64,000 nt of DNA. Source: Candidatus Melainabacteria bacterium. Lineage in GTDB: Bacteria; Cyanobacteriota; Vampirovibrionia; Gastranaerophilales; Gastranaerophilaceae. Both the position numbers and the translations under genes were made by a program. Below are positions 1-7,863 of the stretch, in pieces. The notes under the pieces were generated by a model that saw nothing but the letters and a program-made list of their open reading frames with translations, was not told the DNA's origin and searched no databases. The DNA lies in the NCBI GenBank assembly GCA_003258795.1, contig QHMH01000009.1, positions 49,547-113,546 on the forward strand, in the 5' to 3' direction. Each line of letters opens with the position of its first letter. Position 1 is the first letter of the stretch.

Positions 1-40
1 TTGATGTATCATAAACATATAAAATTGCAGTGAGGACGAT

Positions 41-1447
41 ATGGAAACATTAACTAAAAATGAAGGTTTAATTACACAAGTCATTGGCCCAGTTGTCGAT
101 GTTGAGTTTCCGCAAGGTGAACTTCCGGAAATTTATAACGCATTAAAAATTGAAAAGGACGATGGCACATTTGTTGTTGCAGAGGTTCAACAAATGTTAG
201 GTTCTAATAGAGTTAGAACAGTTACAATGTCCTCTACTGACGGTCTAAAAAGAGGAATGAAAGTAATAGATACAAAAGATTCTATTAAAATTCCTGTTGG
301 AAAAGCAATTTTAGGTAGAATTCTAAACGTAATCGGCGAACCTGTTGACAACAAAGGCGCAATTGAAACAGAAGAATATCTACCAATTCACAGAGAGTCA
401 CCAGCACTTGTTGATCAAAACACAGATGTTGAAATTCTTGAAACTGGTATTAAAGCAATCGACCTTTTGCAACCTTATCAAAAAGGTGGAAAAATTGGTT
501 TGTTCGGTGGTGCCGGTGTTGGTAAAACAGTTTTGATTATGGAGTTAATTCACAATATCGCACTTGAACACTCTGGGGTATCAGTATTCGGTGGTGTTGG
601 AGAAAGAACTCGTGAAGGTAATGACCTCTATAATGAAATGATTGAATCAGACGTAATCGATAAAGTTGCACTGATTTACGGTCAGATGAACGAACCACCT
701 GGAGCAAGAATGAGAGTTGGTCTTTCTGCTCTTACTGCTGCTGAATACTTTAGAGATTTTTCTAAACAGGACGTGTTGCTATTTATTGACAACATTTTCA
801 GATTTACTCAAGCAGGATCAGAAGTTTCAGCACTTCTTGGACGTATGCCGTCAGCCGTAGGTTATCAACCAACACTTGCAACTGAAATGGGTGAATTACA
901 AGAAAGAATTACTTCTACAAAAGATGGTTCTATCACATCTGTTCAAGCAATTTACGTTCCTGCAGATGACTTGACTGACCCAGCTCCTGCAACTACGTTC
1001 TCTCACCTTGATGCTTCAACTGTTCTTTCAAGACAAATTGCATCTTTGGGTATCTACCCAGCAGTTGACCCTCTTGCTTCAAACTCAAGAGTTTTAGATC
1101 CAAACATCATCGGTGAAGAACACTATAATGTAACTAAACAAGTTCTCGAAATTCTTCAAAAATACAAAGAATTGCAAGATATTATCGCTATTCTTGGTAT
1201 GGATGAGCTTTCAGAAGAAGATAAATTGACCGTTAACAGAGCAAGAAAAATTCAAAGATTCTTATCTCAACCTTTCTTCGTTGCAGAAAAATTCTCTGGT
1301 ATGGCTGGAAAATATGTAAAACTCGAAGATTCTATAAGAGGCTTCAAAGAAATCATTGAAGGTAAACACGATGATCTTCCAGAACAAGCATTTTATATGG
1401 TTGGATCTATCGAAGAAGCGGTTGAAAAAGCTAAAGGACTTAACTAA
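41..1447 (+). CDS. atpD: ATP synthase F1 subunit beta
   Basis: Catalytic beta subunit of the F1 part of ATP synthase, which makes ATP from ADP and phosphate using the ion gradient. The 468-residue length is normal. The Walker A motif GGAGVGKT lies at residues 156-163, and the catalytic GERTREGND and the nucleotide-site segment ALLGRMPSAVGYQP are intact. A GAGGA ribosome site at 32-36 supports the start. The stop overlaps the start of atpC by one base (TAATG), so the two are translationally coupled. The 40 bases before it do not show the end of atpG, so the pair may be a separate beta-epsilon operon as in cyanobacteria and chloroplasts; the window edge prevents proof. Confidence 0.98.
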   Translation: METLTKNEGLITQVIGPVVDVEFPQGELPEIYNALKIEKDDGTFVVAEVQQMLGSNRVRTVTMSSTDGLKRGMKVIDTKDSIKIPVGKAILGRILNVIGEPVDNKGAIETEEYLPIHRESPALVDQNTDVEILETGIKAIDLLQPYQKGGKIGLFGGAGVGKTVLIMELIHNIALEHSGVSVFGGVGERTREGNDLYNEMIESDVIDKVALIYGQMNEPPGARMRVGLSALTAAEYFRDFSKQDVLLFIDNIFRFTQAGSEVSALLGRMPSAVGYQPTLATEMGELQERITSTKDGSITSVQAIYVPADDLTDPAPATTFSHLDASTVLSRQIASLGIYPAVDPLASNSRVLDPNIIGEEHYNVTKQVLEILQKYKELQDIIAILGMDELSEEDKLTVNRARKIQRFLSQPFFVAEKFSGMAGKYVKLEDSIRGFKEIIEGKHDDLPEQAFYMVGSIEEAVEKAKGLN

Positions 1448-1851
1448 TGGCGAATTTGCATTTGAAAATCACAACGAACGAAAAAGTTGTATTCGATGAA
1501 GATGTAAAAGAAATCTACTTGAAAGGCTCTCAAGGAGAGTTTGGAATTCTACCAAACCACATTCCTTTTATGACCCCTCTCGAAATCGGCGTTACTAAAA
1601 TTGTGACTGAAAATGGAATAAAGTTCTATACGGTTATGGGCGGAATTTTTCAACTAAAAGATAACGAGGCACTTATTCTCACTCAAACTGCCGAAGATGC
1701 TGAAATTATTGATGTGGAAAGAGCTTTAGCCGCTGAAAAAAGAGCAAAAGAACGCTTAAAAGAAGACGGATCTGATTTGGTTGATTACCGCAGAGCTGAA
1801 ATCGCCCTCGCTAAAGCTATGGCAAGATTAAAGGCCGCAAATAAGCATTAA
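1447..1851 (+). CDS. atpC: ATP synthase F1 subunit epsilon
   Basis: Epsilon subunit of the F1 central stalk, which couples rotation to catalysis and can inhibit ATP hydrolysis. The 134 residues have the usual layout: an N-terminal beta sandwich (residues about 1-85, with the GEFGILPNHIPFMTPL segment) and a C-terminal two-helix domain rich in Ala, Lys and Glu. The start codon overlaps the atpD stop by one base. Nothing else of the ATP synthase follows; the next gene is on the other strand. Confidence 0.97.
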   Translation: MANLHLKITTNEKVVFDEDVKEIYLKGSQGEFGILPNHIPFMTPLEIGVTKIVTENGIKFYTVMGGIFQLKDNEALILTQTAEDAEIIDVERALAAEKRAKERLKEDGSDLVDYRRAEIALAKAMARLKAANKH

Positions 1852-1942
1852 GAAAGAGAGAACACATTTACTTTTGCAATTAAATGCATTAAGGTTTTGC
1901 GCGCTCTTTTTCATTTTACATTTTTCATGATTATTAGCAAGT

Positions 1943-1968
1943 CAGCTATCTTTAGCTGCATTATTTTT
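1943..1968 (+). terminator. Possible terminator of atpD-atpC
   Basis: A six-base-pair hairpin (CAGCTA, loop TCTT, TAGCTG) followed by CATTATTTTT lies about 90 bases after the atpC stop. The stem is short and the U tract interrupted, so this is a weak call. If it fails, the strong hairpin at 2101-2117 would end the operon. Confidence 0.4.
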
Positions 1969-1982
1969 GCAATATAAGATTT

Positions 1983-2011
1983 TTGTCAAGTCTGTAAACT
2001 TTTGTTACAAT
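1983..2011 (+). promoter_or_regulatory. Sigma-70 promoter for a candidate small RNA
   Basis: TTGTCA (1983-1988) and TACAAT (2006-2011) are separated by exactly 17 bases; each box differs from consensus at one position. No coding region follows on this strand before the terminator at 2101-2125, so the promoter appears to serve a non-coding transcript starting near 2018. Confidence 0.6.
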
Positions 2012-2017
2012 TTAAAA

Positions 2018-2125
2018 TCTTCATGTATTCATATTTTGCATGTTGACATATCATGCACATGACAACTATCCCCAAATCTCCTCCCAAGATTATGGATGAC
2101 AGCTACCGAAGGTAGCTTTTTTTTT
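2018..2125 (+). ncRNA. Candidate small RNA after atpC
   Basis: About 108 bases lie between a near-consensus promoter and a strong terminator. They contain a hairpin (GTTG-A-CAT / ATG-A-CAAC with one A-A mismatch, about 2041-2066), then a C-rich stretch that looks unpaired (CCCCAAATCTCCTCCC, about 2071-2086), then the terminator stem. The CTCCTCC core is complementary to Shine-Dalgarno sequences, as in C-rich seed regions of known regulatory RNAs. Only a seven-codon ORF is present, with no ribosome site. It could instead be the distal 3' UTR of the atp operon. The RNA family is not recognised. Confidence 0.45.
2101..2125 (+). terminator. Rho-independent terminator
   Basis: Perfect seven-base-pair stem AGCTACC / GGTAGCT with a GAA loop, followed by an unbroken run of T to 2125. 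The T run is only on the plus strand, so it ends plus-strand transcription (the candidate small RNA or the atp operon) just before the convergent gene. Confidence 0.85.
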
Positions 2126-3311
2126 ATTTCATTTTGCGAAGCGTTTCTCTTTCTTGAGCTTTCATTTCTTTAATTTTTTGTTTGTAAGCGTTATACTTTT
2201 CTTTCTTTTCCGCACGAAGTTTTTGTTTTTCCGCTTTTTTTAATTCTTTTGTATGTTTAGCTTTTGCTTTTGCTTCATTATGTACAATTGCAGGGTCTTT
2301 AACACCTGTTTGTTTAATTTTATATCCATTTATTGAGATTTGAGTTTTTGCATCACTCAAAGAAACAAGCTCCGTGTATTCTCCCTTATAATCAACACTC
2401 CACGTACCCAAAAATTTTGGAATACCGCCTGTGTATCCGTAGGCTGTAATTATTATGATATCCGGATGTTTAGCACTAAAACCTAAAGGATATACGTCCC
2501 AGCGTTTTTCATCTAAATAAAGTCCATAGTAATTTCTCCAATAATATTTAATGGTTTCTTGAATTTCTGAAAGAAGAATTTTTTCTTGTGTTCTAAAGTT
2601 ATAAACCCAAACGTTTGTTTGCCAAATACCGTCATATTTGTTACCAATTTTTTCTTTTACAAGAAGCAAAGTTCCGTCTGGAGAAAAATCTACTGGAGTT
2701 AGACTTCTAAAAATTGATTTTTCAGAGAGATCTTTTGAAGTAGAGAGAATTGGTGTTTTTTCTCTCTTGATAATATTTGCATCTAAAACTCTCTGCACTT
2801 CCGGTTTTGATTTTTCCAATTTTATAACATACAAATCTCCTGTCACACAATCGCTTGCCCCATAGTAATTTGTCACAGGATAAACCAAAATATCCTTATT
2901 CGGGGAAACAATTCCTGGAGAAATAAATTCCCTATCATAACCTAATTTTCGTCCAATTTTTAACTCTGGCGACCCTGGAGGATTGTTGTATTTAACAAGA
3001 GAATAAACTGGTTCTGGTGCATATTCTTGTTCCCTAAGTTGCTCTTTTGGAGTTTCATAACTTGGAATTTTTCTCTCTGCTGTTGTAATATCGGCAGATT
3101 CAGCCTCATACTCCTCTCTTGTCATATATCCAGATTTAGGCAAAAGACTTTTTTCATACTTTTCTTTTTCTTCTTCTCTTAAAATCTTTTGCTCATATTT
3201 ATAAATATCTTTATCGGTATAAACTTGCGGAGTTTTGTCAAATCCATAAAATTCTGGAGGATGAAAAGATACAAGAGCTGCCGCAATTACTATAAAAAGG
3301 GCGAAAATCAT
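2124..3311 (-). CDS. Membrane-anchored protein with TolB/WD40-like segment, function unknown
   Basis: 395 residues. A hydrophobic N-terminal segment (about residues 1-16) probably anchors the protein or acts as a signal. Then comes a charged Glu/Lys linker and a region with a beta-propeller-like motif (DFSPDGTLLLVKEK, about 205-218), and the last 50 residues are a very basic Lys/Glu/Ala helix. I do not recognise the family. The start codon overlaps the stop of the response regulator (ATGA), so it is the third gene of a kinase-regulator operon. This suggests it is either an accessory of that signalling pathway or simply co-expressed. The ribosome site AGAAGGA precedes the start. Confidence 0.8.
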   Translation of the reverse strand: MIFALFIVIAAALVSFHPPEFYGFDKTPQVYTDKDIYKYEQKILREEEKEKYEKSLLPKSGYMTREEYEAESADITTAERKIPSYETPKEQLREQEYAPEPVYSLVKYNNPPGSPELKIGRKLGYDREFISPGIVSPNKDILVYPVTNYYGASDCVTGDLYVIKLEKSKPEVQRVLDANIIKREKTPILSTSKDLSEKSIFRSLTPVDFSPDGTLLLVKEKIGNKYDGIWQTNVWVYNFRTQEKILLSEIQETIKYYWRNYYGLYLDEKRWDVYPLGFSAKHPDIIIITAYGYTGGIPKFLGTWSVDYKGEYTELVSLSDAKTQISINGYKIKQTGVKDPAIVHNEAKAKAKHTKELKKAEKQKLRAEKKEKYNAYKQKIKEMKAQERETLRKMK

Positions 3312-3976
3312 ACTATTCCTTCTTTTAGAGCTAAAATTGCCGCTTTAGTTCTATCATCGACATAGAGTTTTTGCAAAATGCTATGAACATGGGCTTTTGC
3401 CGTTGCCTTTGCAATAACGAGTCTGTCTGCAATTTGAGAATTTGATAATCCTTCAACAATCAATGACAACACTTCCAATTCTCTATCTGTCAAATCATAC
3501 ATATTAGTTTTTTCTTTAGTTTCAACAGACTCTTCTTGTTCAGAAGGTGTGTTTCTTTGAATATTTGACAAGACTAATCTTGCAATATTTGGATCAATCC
3601 ATGCAATACCTTCTTTTACCGCTTTTATGGCATTAACTGTTTGCTCTGGATTTGCACCTTTCATAATATAACCATCGGCACCTGCCTTAAAGCTTGCAAA
3701 TACGTCGTCTTCGTTATCTCTTGACGTAAAAATCAAAACTTTCAAATCTGGGTTAAAGGCTTTAATTCTTTTTGTTGCTTCGATACCGTCAATATTTGGA
3801 AGTCCAATATCCATAAGTATTACATCAGGCAACAATTCTTTTGCTTTTTCTACGCCAGACAAACCGTCTTCTGCTTCCGCAATTAAAGAAACACCTTCTG
3901 CCTGTTCCAAAACAAGAGAAAGTCCCATTCTTGTCATTACATGATCTTCTATCAATAAAACTCTAATATCTTTCAT
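3308..3976 (-). CDS. NarL/FixJ-family response regulator
   Basis: 222 residues. The N-terminal receiver domain (about 4-120) has the acidic pocket, the phospho-acceptor Asp in PDVILMDIGLPN and the conserved Lys in the MKGAN segment. The C-terminal LuxR-type helix-turn-helix (about 158-220, LTDRELEVLSLIVEGLSNSQ) binds DNA. It sits 13 bases after a sensor kinase gene, which is likely its phospho-donor, and its stop overlaps the next gene. Target genes cannot be deduced from the sequence. Confidence 0.93.
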   Translation of the reverse strand: MKDIRVLLIEDHVMTRMGLSLVLEQAEGVSLIAEAEDGLSGVEKAKELLPDVILMDIGLPNIDGIEATKRIKAFNPDLKVLIFTSRDNEDDVFASFKAGADGYIMKGANPEQTVNAIKAVKEGIAWIDPNIARLVLSNIQRNTPSEQEESVETKEKTNMYDLTDRELEVLSLIVEGLSNSQIADRLVIAKATAKAHVHSILQKLYVDDRTKAAILALKEGIV

Positions 3977-3989
3977 TTGACTATTCTCC

Positions 3990-5531
3990 TCATTTTTCTC
4001 TTTTCACTTCTGTTAGTAAAAATGAGAATTGACTGCCCTTATTAACCTTACTTTCAAGCCAAATTTTTCCGCCATGAGCCTCTATTATCTGACGTGAAAG
4101 GTATAAACCAAGTCCCGTTCCTGTTGAACGTTTTTTATTTGTTCCTTGAGAAAATCTTTTGAACATATTTGGAACATCCTCTGCTGGAATTCCATTTCCG
4201 TTATCTGTCACAGAGAAAATAACATCGCCTTCTTTTTCACTCACATCGATTTTGACTTTACCGCCATGATTTGTATATTTTACTGCATTAGCACAAAGGT
4301 TTAATATTACTCTTCTTATTTCACTTCTATCGGCATTTATTATCAAATCATCCGGTTGTAAATTAAGTTCAAATTCAATATTTTTAGCTTCTGCAAGTGG
4401 TTCTACTTCTCTGTACACTTGATTTACCAAAGTATTGAGTGAAAAATCAGTTTTGCAAAGATTTAATTTACCTGCCTCATACCTATAAACTTCAAGCAAA
4501 GCATTAACTAATCCCAATAAATCTTCATTGCTTTTTTTCATTGTAGACAAAAGCAGGGTTTGTTTCTCATCCAATTTTCCTAAAGACCCATCCAAGAAAA
4601 ACTTAAGAGTTTGTATTGCTGCCATAAGAGGGGTTCTCATATCATGAGTTAGAGTTGCAATAAAATCTTCTCTCAATCTTTCTGTTTCTTTTTGAACACT
4701 TATATCTCTTATTACACCAACATATTTTCTATGTTCTTCTATTTTATCTGTTTCAATGAATGCGAAGTTTATCTCTACTGGGATTTTTTTATCTCTCAAA
4801 CTGTTTAGTAAGTAGCAATCCTTAAGAAAAATTTCTGGTTCTTCTTTCAAAGCTTCCTTAAATTTTTCTTTATGTTCACAGTGAGAAATATTTGAAAAAC
4901 TCATATTCAAAAGATTTGCTTCAGAAAGTCCAACCATATTTTCTGTTGCAGGGTTAACGCTTTCTATTTTTCCTTTTTCGTTAATAATGATTATTCCGTC
5001 TGCACAATAATTGATAATTCCTGATAGTTTCGAGTTTGTACTAACTAAATCTGCTGTTTTTTGTGCAACGAGTTCTTCAAGGTTGTGTGAATACTGCTCA
5101 AGTTTTTTGTTTGCTACATCAAGTTCATCGACTTTTTGTTTCAATTGTGAGATAAGATCGCTTCTTTCAATACCGTTTCTGATATTTAAAATTAAATCAT
5201 CATTATCCCATGGTTTTTCAATATATTTATAAAGTCCGACTTCGTTTATTGCTTTAATAGCATTCTCTTTATCTGCATATCCTGTAAGCAAAATCATACT
5301 GATTTCAGGATAGAGCTTTTTTGCAGCGGAAAGAAATTCAAAGCCATTCATTTCAGGCATCAAAAAATCAGACAAAATCAAGTCTGGTTTTTCATCTTTT
5401 ATAAATTTTAAAGCCTCTAATGGACTATTAAAATAATGGGCATTAGAAAAGCCCTCTACCTTTAGTAATGTTTTTAAAGCTGATGTTACAATTTTATCAT
5501 CATCGACTACAACTATATTTTTTGAATTCAT
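3990..5531 (-). CDS. Hybrid sensor histidine kinase (receiver-PAS-HisKA-HATPase)
   Basis: 513 residues from the chosen start MNSKN, which has a GGGG ribosome site; an in-frame ATG 42 bases upstream lacks one. Domains in order: receiver (about 5-120; Asp in PDLILSDFLMPEMNG, Lys in YIEKPWD), coiled coil (about 130-175), PAS sensor domain (about 175-285), HisKA dimerisation domain with phospho-His in FIATLTHDMRTPL, and an HATPase domain with N box (NLCANAVKY) and G boxes (DNGNGIP, GTGLGLYLS). There is no membrane segment, so it is cytosolic. The N-terminal receiver suggests input from another kinase. It probably phosphorylates the NarL-type regulator downstream. Confidence 0.93.
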   Translation of the reverse strand: MNSKNIVVVDDDKIVTSALKTLLKVEGFSNAHYFNSPLEALKFIKDEKPDLILSDFLMPEMNGFEFLSAAKKLYPEISMILLTGYADKENAIKAINEVGLYKYIEKPWDNDDLILNIRNGIERSDLISQLKQKVDELDVANKKLEQYSHNLEELVAQKTADLVSTNSKLSGIINYCADGIIIINEKGKIESVNPATENMVGLSEANLLNMSFSNISHCEHKEKFKEALKEEPEIFLKDCYLLNSLRDKKIPVEINFAFIETDKIEEHRKYVGVIRDISVQKETERLREDFIATLTHDMRTPLMAAIQTLKFFLDGSLGKLDEKQTLLLSTMKKSNEDLLGLVNALLEVYRYEAGKLNLCKTDFSLNTLVNQVYREVEPLAEAKNIEFELNLQPDDLIINADRSEIRRVILNLCANAVKYTNHGGKVKIDVSEKEGDVIFSVTDNGNGIPAEDVPNMFKRFSQGTNKKRSTGTGLGLYLSRQIIEAHGGKIWLESKVNKGSQFSFLLTEVKREK

Positions 5532-5544
5532 TTCTACCCCAAAT

Positions 5545-5588
5545 AAAAAAGTGAAGAATGCTACCCGATACATTTTACTTCACTTTTT
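5545..5588 (-). terminator. Terminator or attenuator before the kinase gene
   Basis: On the minus strand, AAAAAGTGAAG pairs with CTTCACTTTTT across a 21-base loop and is followed by a T run that ends only a few bases before the ribosome site of the kinase gene. It separates the GGDEF gene from the kinase operon. Its closeness to the kinase start would also allow attenuation of readthrough. Confidence 0.65.
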
Positions 5589-5621
5589 CATTAAGGACAA
5601 GTTTATAACAATTTCGAAATA

Positions 5622-6491
5622 TTAGTATTCCAAATTCATTTGAGAGAATTGAACGATTTTATTTTTTCCTCTCTTTTTAGCGTTGTACAAAGCATGTTCT
5701 GCATATCTGATAACAGTGTTAACATCTTCTTCAACATTTTCAAAACATGGATAAGTTGAAATACCACCAGAAATTGTAATTGGATGTCTTTCTTCTTCTC
5801 CGGCAGGAATAAATTCCATTTTTTCAATGCTTCTTCTAAATCTTTCTGCAAACAAGAATGCATTTTCTTCCGAGGTGTTAGGAAGAACAACCAAAAATTC
5901 TTCATCACCATATCTTGTCAAGATATCTTCCATTCTAACCAAAGATTTTAATTTGTCTGCGATAGAACGGAGAAGGATATCACCCCAGTCATATCCGTAC
6001 ATATCGTTAACAACTTTGAAATAGTCGATATCGAATAAAAGACAAGACAAGCTTGTTTTGTGACGTTTTGCACGAGAGATTTCTGCTGCAAAACGTTCTT
6101 GTAAATAAAATCTGTTGTGCAATCCTGTCAATGAATCTGTCGTAGATACAACTGACAAAGTATCTTGGAGAGATTTTGTTTTCAAAAGAGCTTTTGCTCT
6201 TACCAAAAGTTCTGATTTGTCGAGTGGCAATTTTATATAATCATAACTTGTTGCTCTTACAGTCAATTCAGGAACTTTTTCAATGAACAAAATTGGACAA
6301 TTCAATTTTGTAGTCATAAGAAAATCTTTTATATCAACTCCTTGGTTAATAACAACCAAACTTGGTTTGATTTTTGTATATTCTTTAATTTGCTCAACTG
6401 GTTCAATTCTAACGTTGGCTTCATCTACATCGGAAAGCATTTCAGATAATGCTTTAGCATCCGTATCAGAATAAATTACTATATTTTGCAT
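5622..6491 (-). CDS. GGDEF-domain protein (putative diguanylate cyclase, variant motif)
   Basis: 289 residues from MQNIVIYSD, which has an AAGGAGAG ribosome site; the upstream in-frame ATG does not. The N-terminal 110 residues look like a degenerate receiver: the fold pattern is visible but the usual acidic pocket and phospho-Asp are not obvious. The GGDEF domain (about 120-285) has FDIDYFK with the metal-binding Asp and NDMYGYDWGD. The signature reads GDEEF instead of GGDEF, and an RxxD inhibitory site (RMED) sits five residues before it. Family role: c-di-GMP synthesis from two GTP. The substituted second Gly makes activity uncertain. Confidence 0.85.
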   Translation of the reverse strand: MQNIVIYSDTDAKALSEMLSDVDEANVRIEPVEQIKEYTKIKPSLVVINQGVDIKDFLMTTKLNCPILFIEKVPELTVRATSYDYIKLPLDKSELLVRAKALLKTKSLQDTLSVVSTTDSLTGLHNRFYLQERFAAEISRAKRHKTSLSCLLFDIDYFKVVNDMYGYDWGDILLRSIADKLKSLVRMEDILTRYGDEEFLVVLPNTSEENAFLFAERFRRSIEKMEFIPAGEEERHPITISGGISTYPCFENVEEDVNTVIRYAEHALYNAKKRGKNKIVQFSQMNLEY

Positions 6492-6581
6492 CAACTCTCT
6501 CCTTCTTTTAATACGGATTTTAGCAAAAATCATCAAAAAAAGCAATAGAGATAAAATTTTTCCGATTTTTATTATTTGAGT

Positions 6582-6587
6582 TATAAT
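6582..6587 (+). promoter_or_regulatory. -10 box giving a leaderless waaA transcript
   Basis: TATAAT ends six bases before the ATG at 6594. A transcript would start at or within a base or two of the start codon. No Shine-Dalgarno sequence is present and the -35 region is poor. Confidence 0.6.
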
Positions 6588-6593
6588 AAGACT

Positions 6594-7820
6594 ATGATTT
6601 ATGGTATTTTATCTGATATATTATCTTTAATTATTCTTCCAGTATGGATTATTGCAGGAGTATTTAAACCAAAACTTTTGAAGGGATTGAAGGAGAAAAT
6701 GGGATTTTATCCAAAATTTGATTTCAATTCACCGATTGTTTTTTATGGTGTTTCGGTTGGGGAAGTTCTTGCAATAGAAAATTTGATAAAAAAAGTTAAG
6801 GAAATATTTCCATCACAACAAATTGTTGTTATGACCGGAACTGCAACTGGACAGGAAATCGCAAAGAAAAAACTTTCGAATACAGTTGATTTTATAACTT
6901 ACTTTCCGCTTGATTTTCCAATCTTTGTAAAAAGAATGATAAAAAAAATAAATCCAAAAATCGTTTTTATTGCAGAAACAGAGCTTTGGCCAAATTTCGC
7001 TTACTTAACAAAGAAAAACAATATTAAAACATTTATTATCAATGCAAGGCTTTCTGATAGGACTTTCAATTCTTATAAAAAACTCAAATTTCTTTTTAAG
7101 CCTGTGTTAAAAAACTATACGAGCATATTTCCTCAAAGCAGACAGGACTGTGAAAAATTTATAACTTTGGGTGCAGATAAAAACACAACGAAGATTATGG
7201 GGAATTTAAAATTTGATATAAAAAGACCTGACATCTCAACTCTTGATATACAGAAGCATACTCCGACAATAATTGCAGGTAGCACGCACACTGGCGAAGA
7301 TGAAATTATTCTTGACAGTTTTGTTGAACTAAAAAAAGAGATAGAAGATTTAAAATTGTTAATAGCACCTCGACATTTAGAAAGATGTGAAAAGGTTTTC
7401 AAACTTATGACAAAAACAGGTTTGAAATGCAAGCTACGTTCTCAAAAAGATTACGATGCAGACATTATACTAATTGACACAACTGGAGAGCTTGGCAAGT
7501 TGTATTCAATTTGTGATGTTGCATTTATTGGTGGAAGTTTTAACAAAACTGGTGGACACAATCCACTTGAAGCTACGGTGTTTGCAAAACCTGTAATCTC
7601 AGGAAAATGTATCCACAATTTTAAAGATATCTATGCAATTCTTACAAATTGTAATGCAGCGAAAGTTGTTAATACAAAGGATGAGTTGACAGAAGAGTTA
7701 AGACATTTGCTTACTGACAAAACCTACTATGATGATGCCGTAAGTAAGTGTGAAAAGGTTTTTGAAGAAAATGCAGGAGCCTTGAAGTTTGTAACAGATG
7801 TTTTACAAACTATTATTTAA
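6594..7820 (+). CDS. waaA: 3-deoxy-D-manno-octulosonic acid transferase (Kdo transferase, GT30)
   Basis: 408 residues from the ATG at 6594; a TTG six codons earlier overlaps the -10 box and is unlikely. An N-terminal membrane segment (about 5-22) is followed by the WaaA fold: FYGVSVGEV, then an acceptor-side segment with ETELWPNF, then the CMP-Kdo binding half with AGSTHTGEDE, PRHLER and GGSFNKTGGHNPLE. It transfers Kdo from CMP-Kdo to lipid A precursor on the inner membrane, so the cell should have lipopolysaccharide. It appears monocistronic; no other lipid A gene lies nearby. Confidence 0.93.
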   Translation: MIYGILSDILSLIILPVWIIAGVFKPKLLKGLKEKMGFYPKFDFNSPIVFYGVSVGEVLAIENLIKKVKEIFPSQQIVVMTGTATGQEIAKKKLSNTVDFITYFPLDFPIFVKRMIKKINPKIVFIAETELWPNFAYLTKKNNIKTFIINARLSDRTFNSYKKLKFLFKPVLKNYTSIFPQSRQDCEKFITLGADKNTTKIMGNLKFDIKRPDISTLDIQKHTPTIIAGSTHTGEDEIILDSFVELKKEIEDLKLLIAPRHLERCEKVFKLMTKTGLKCKLRSQKDYDADIILIDTTGELGKLYSICDVAFIGGSFNKTGGHNPLEATVFAKPVISGKCIHNFKDIYAILTNCNAAKVVNTKDELTEELRHLLTDKTYYDDAVSKCEKVFEENAGALKFVTDVLQTII

Positions 7821-7863
7821 ATTATTTGTTTATCGGAAAATATATACCGAAGGAAGGTAGATT

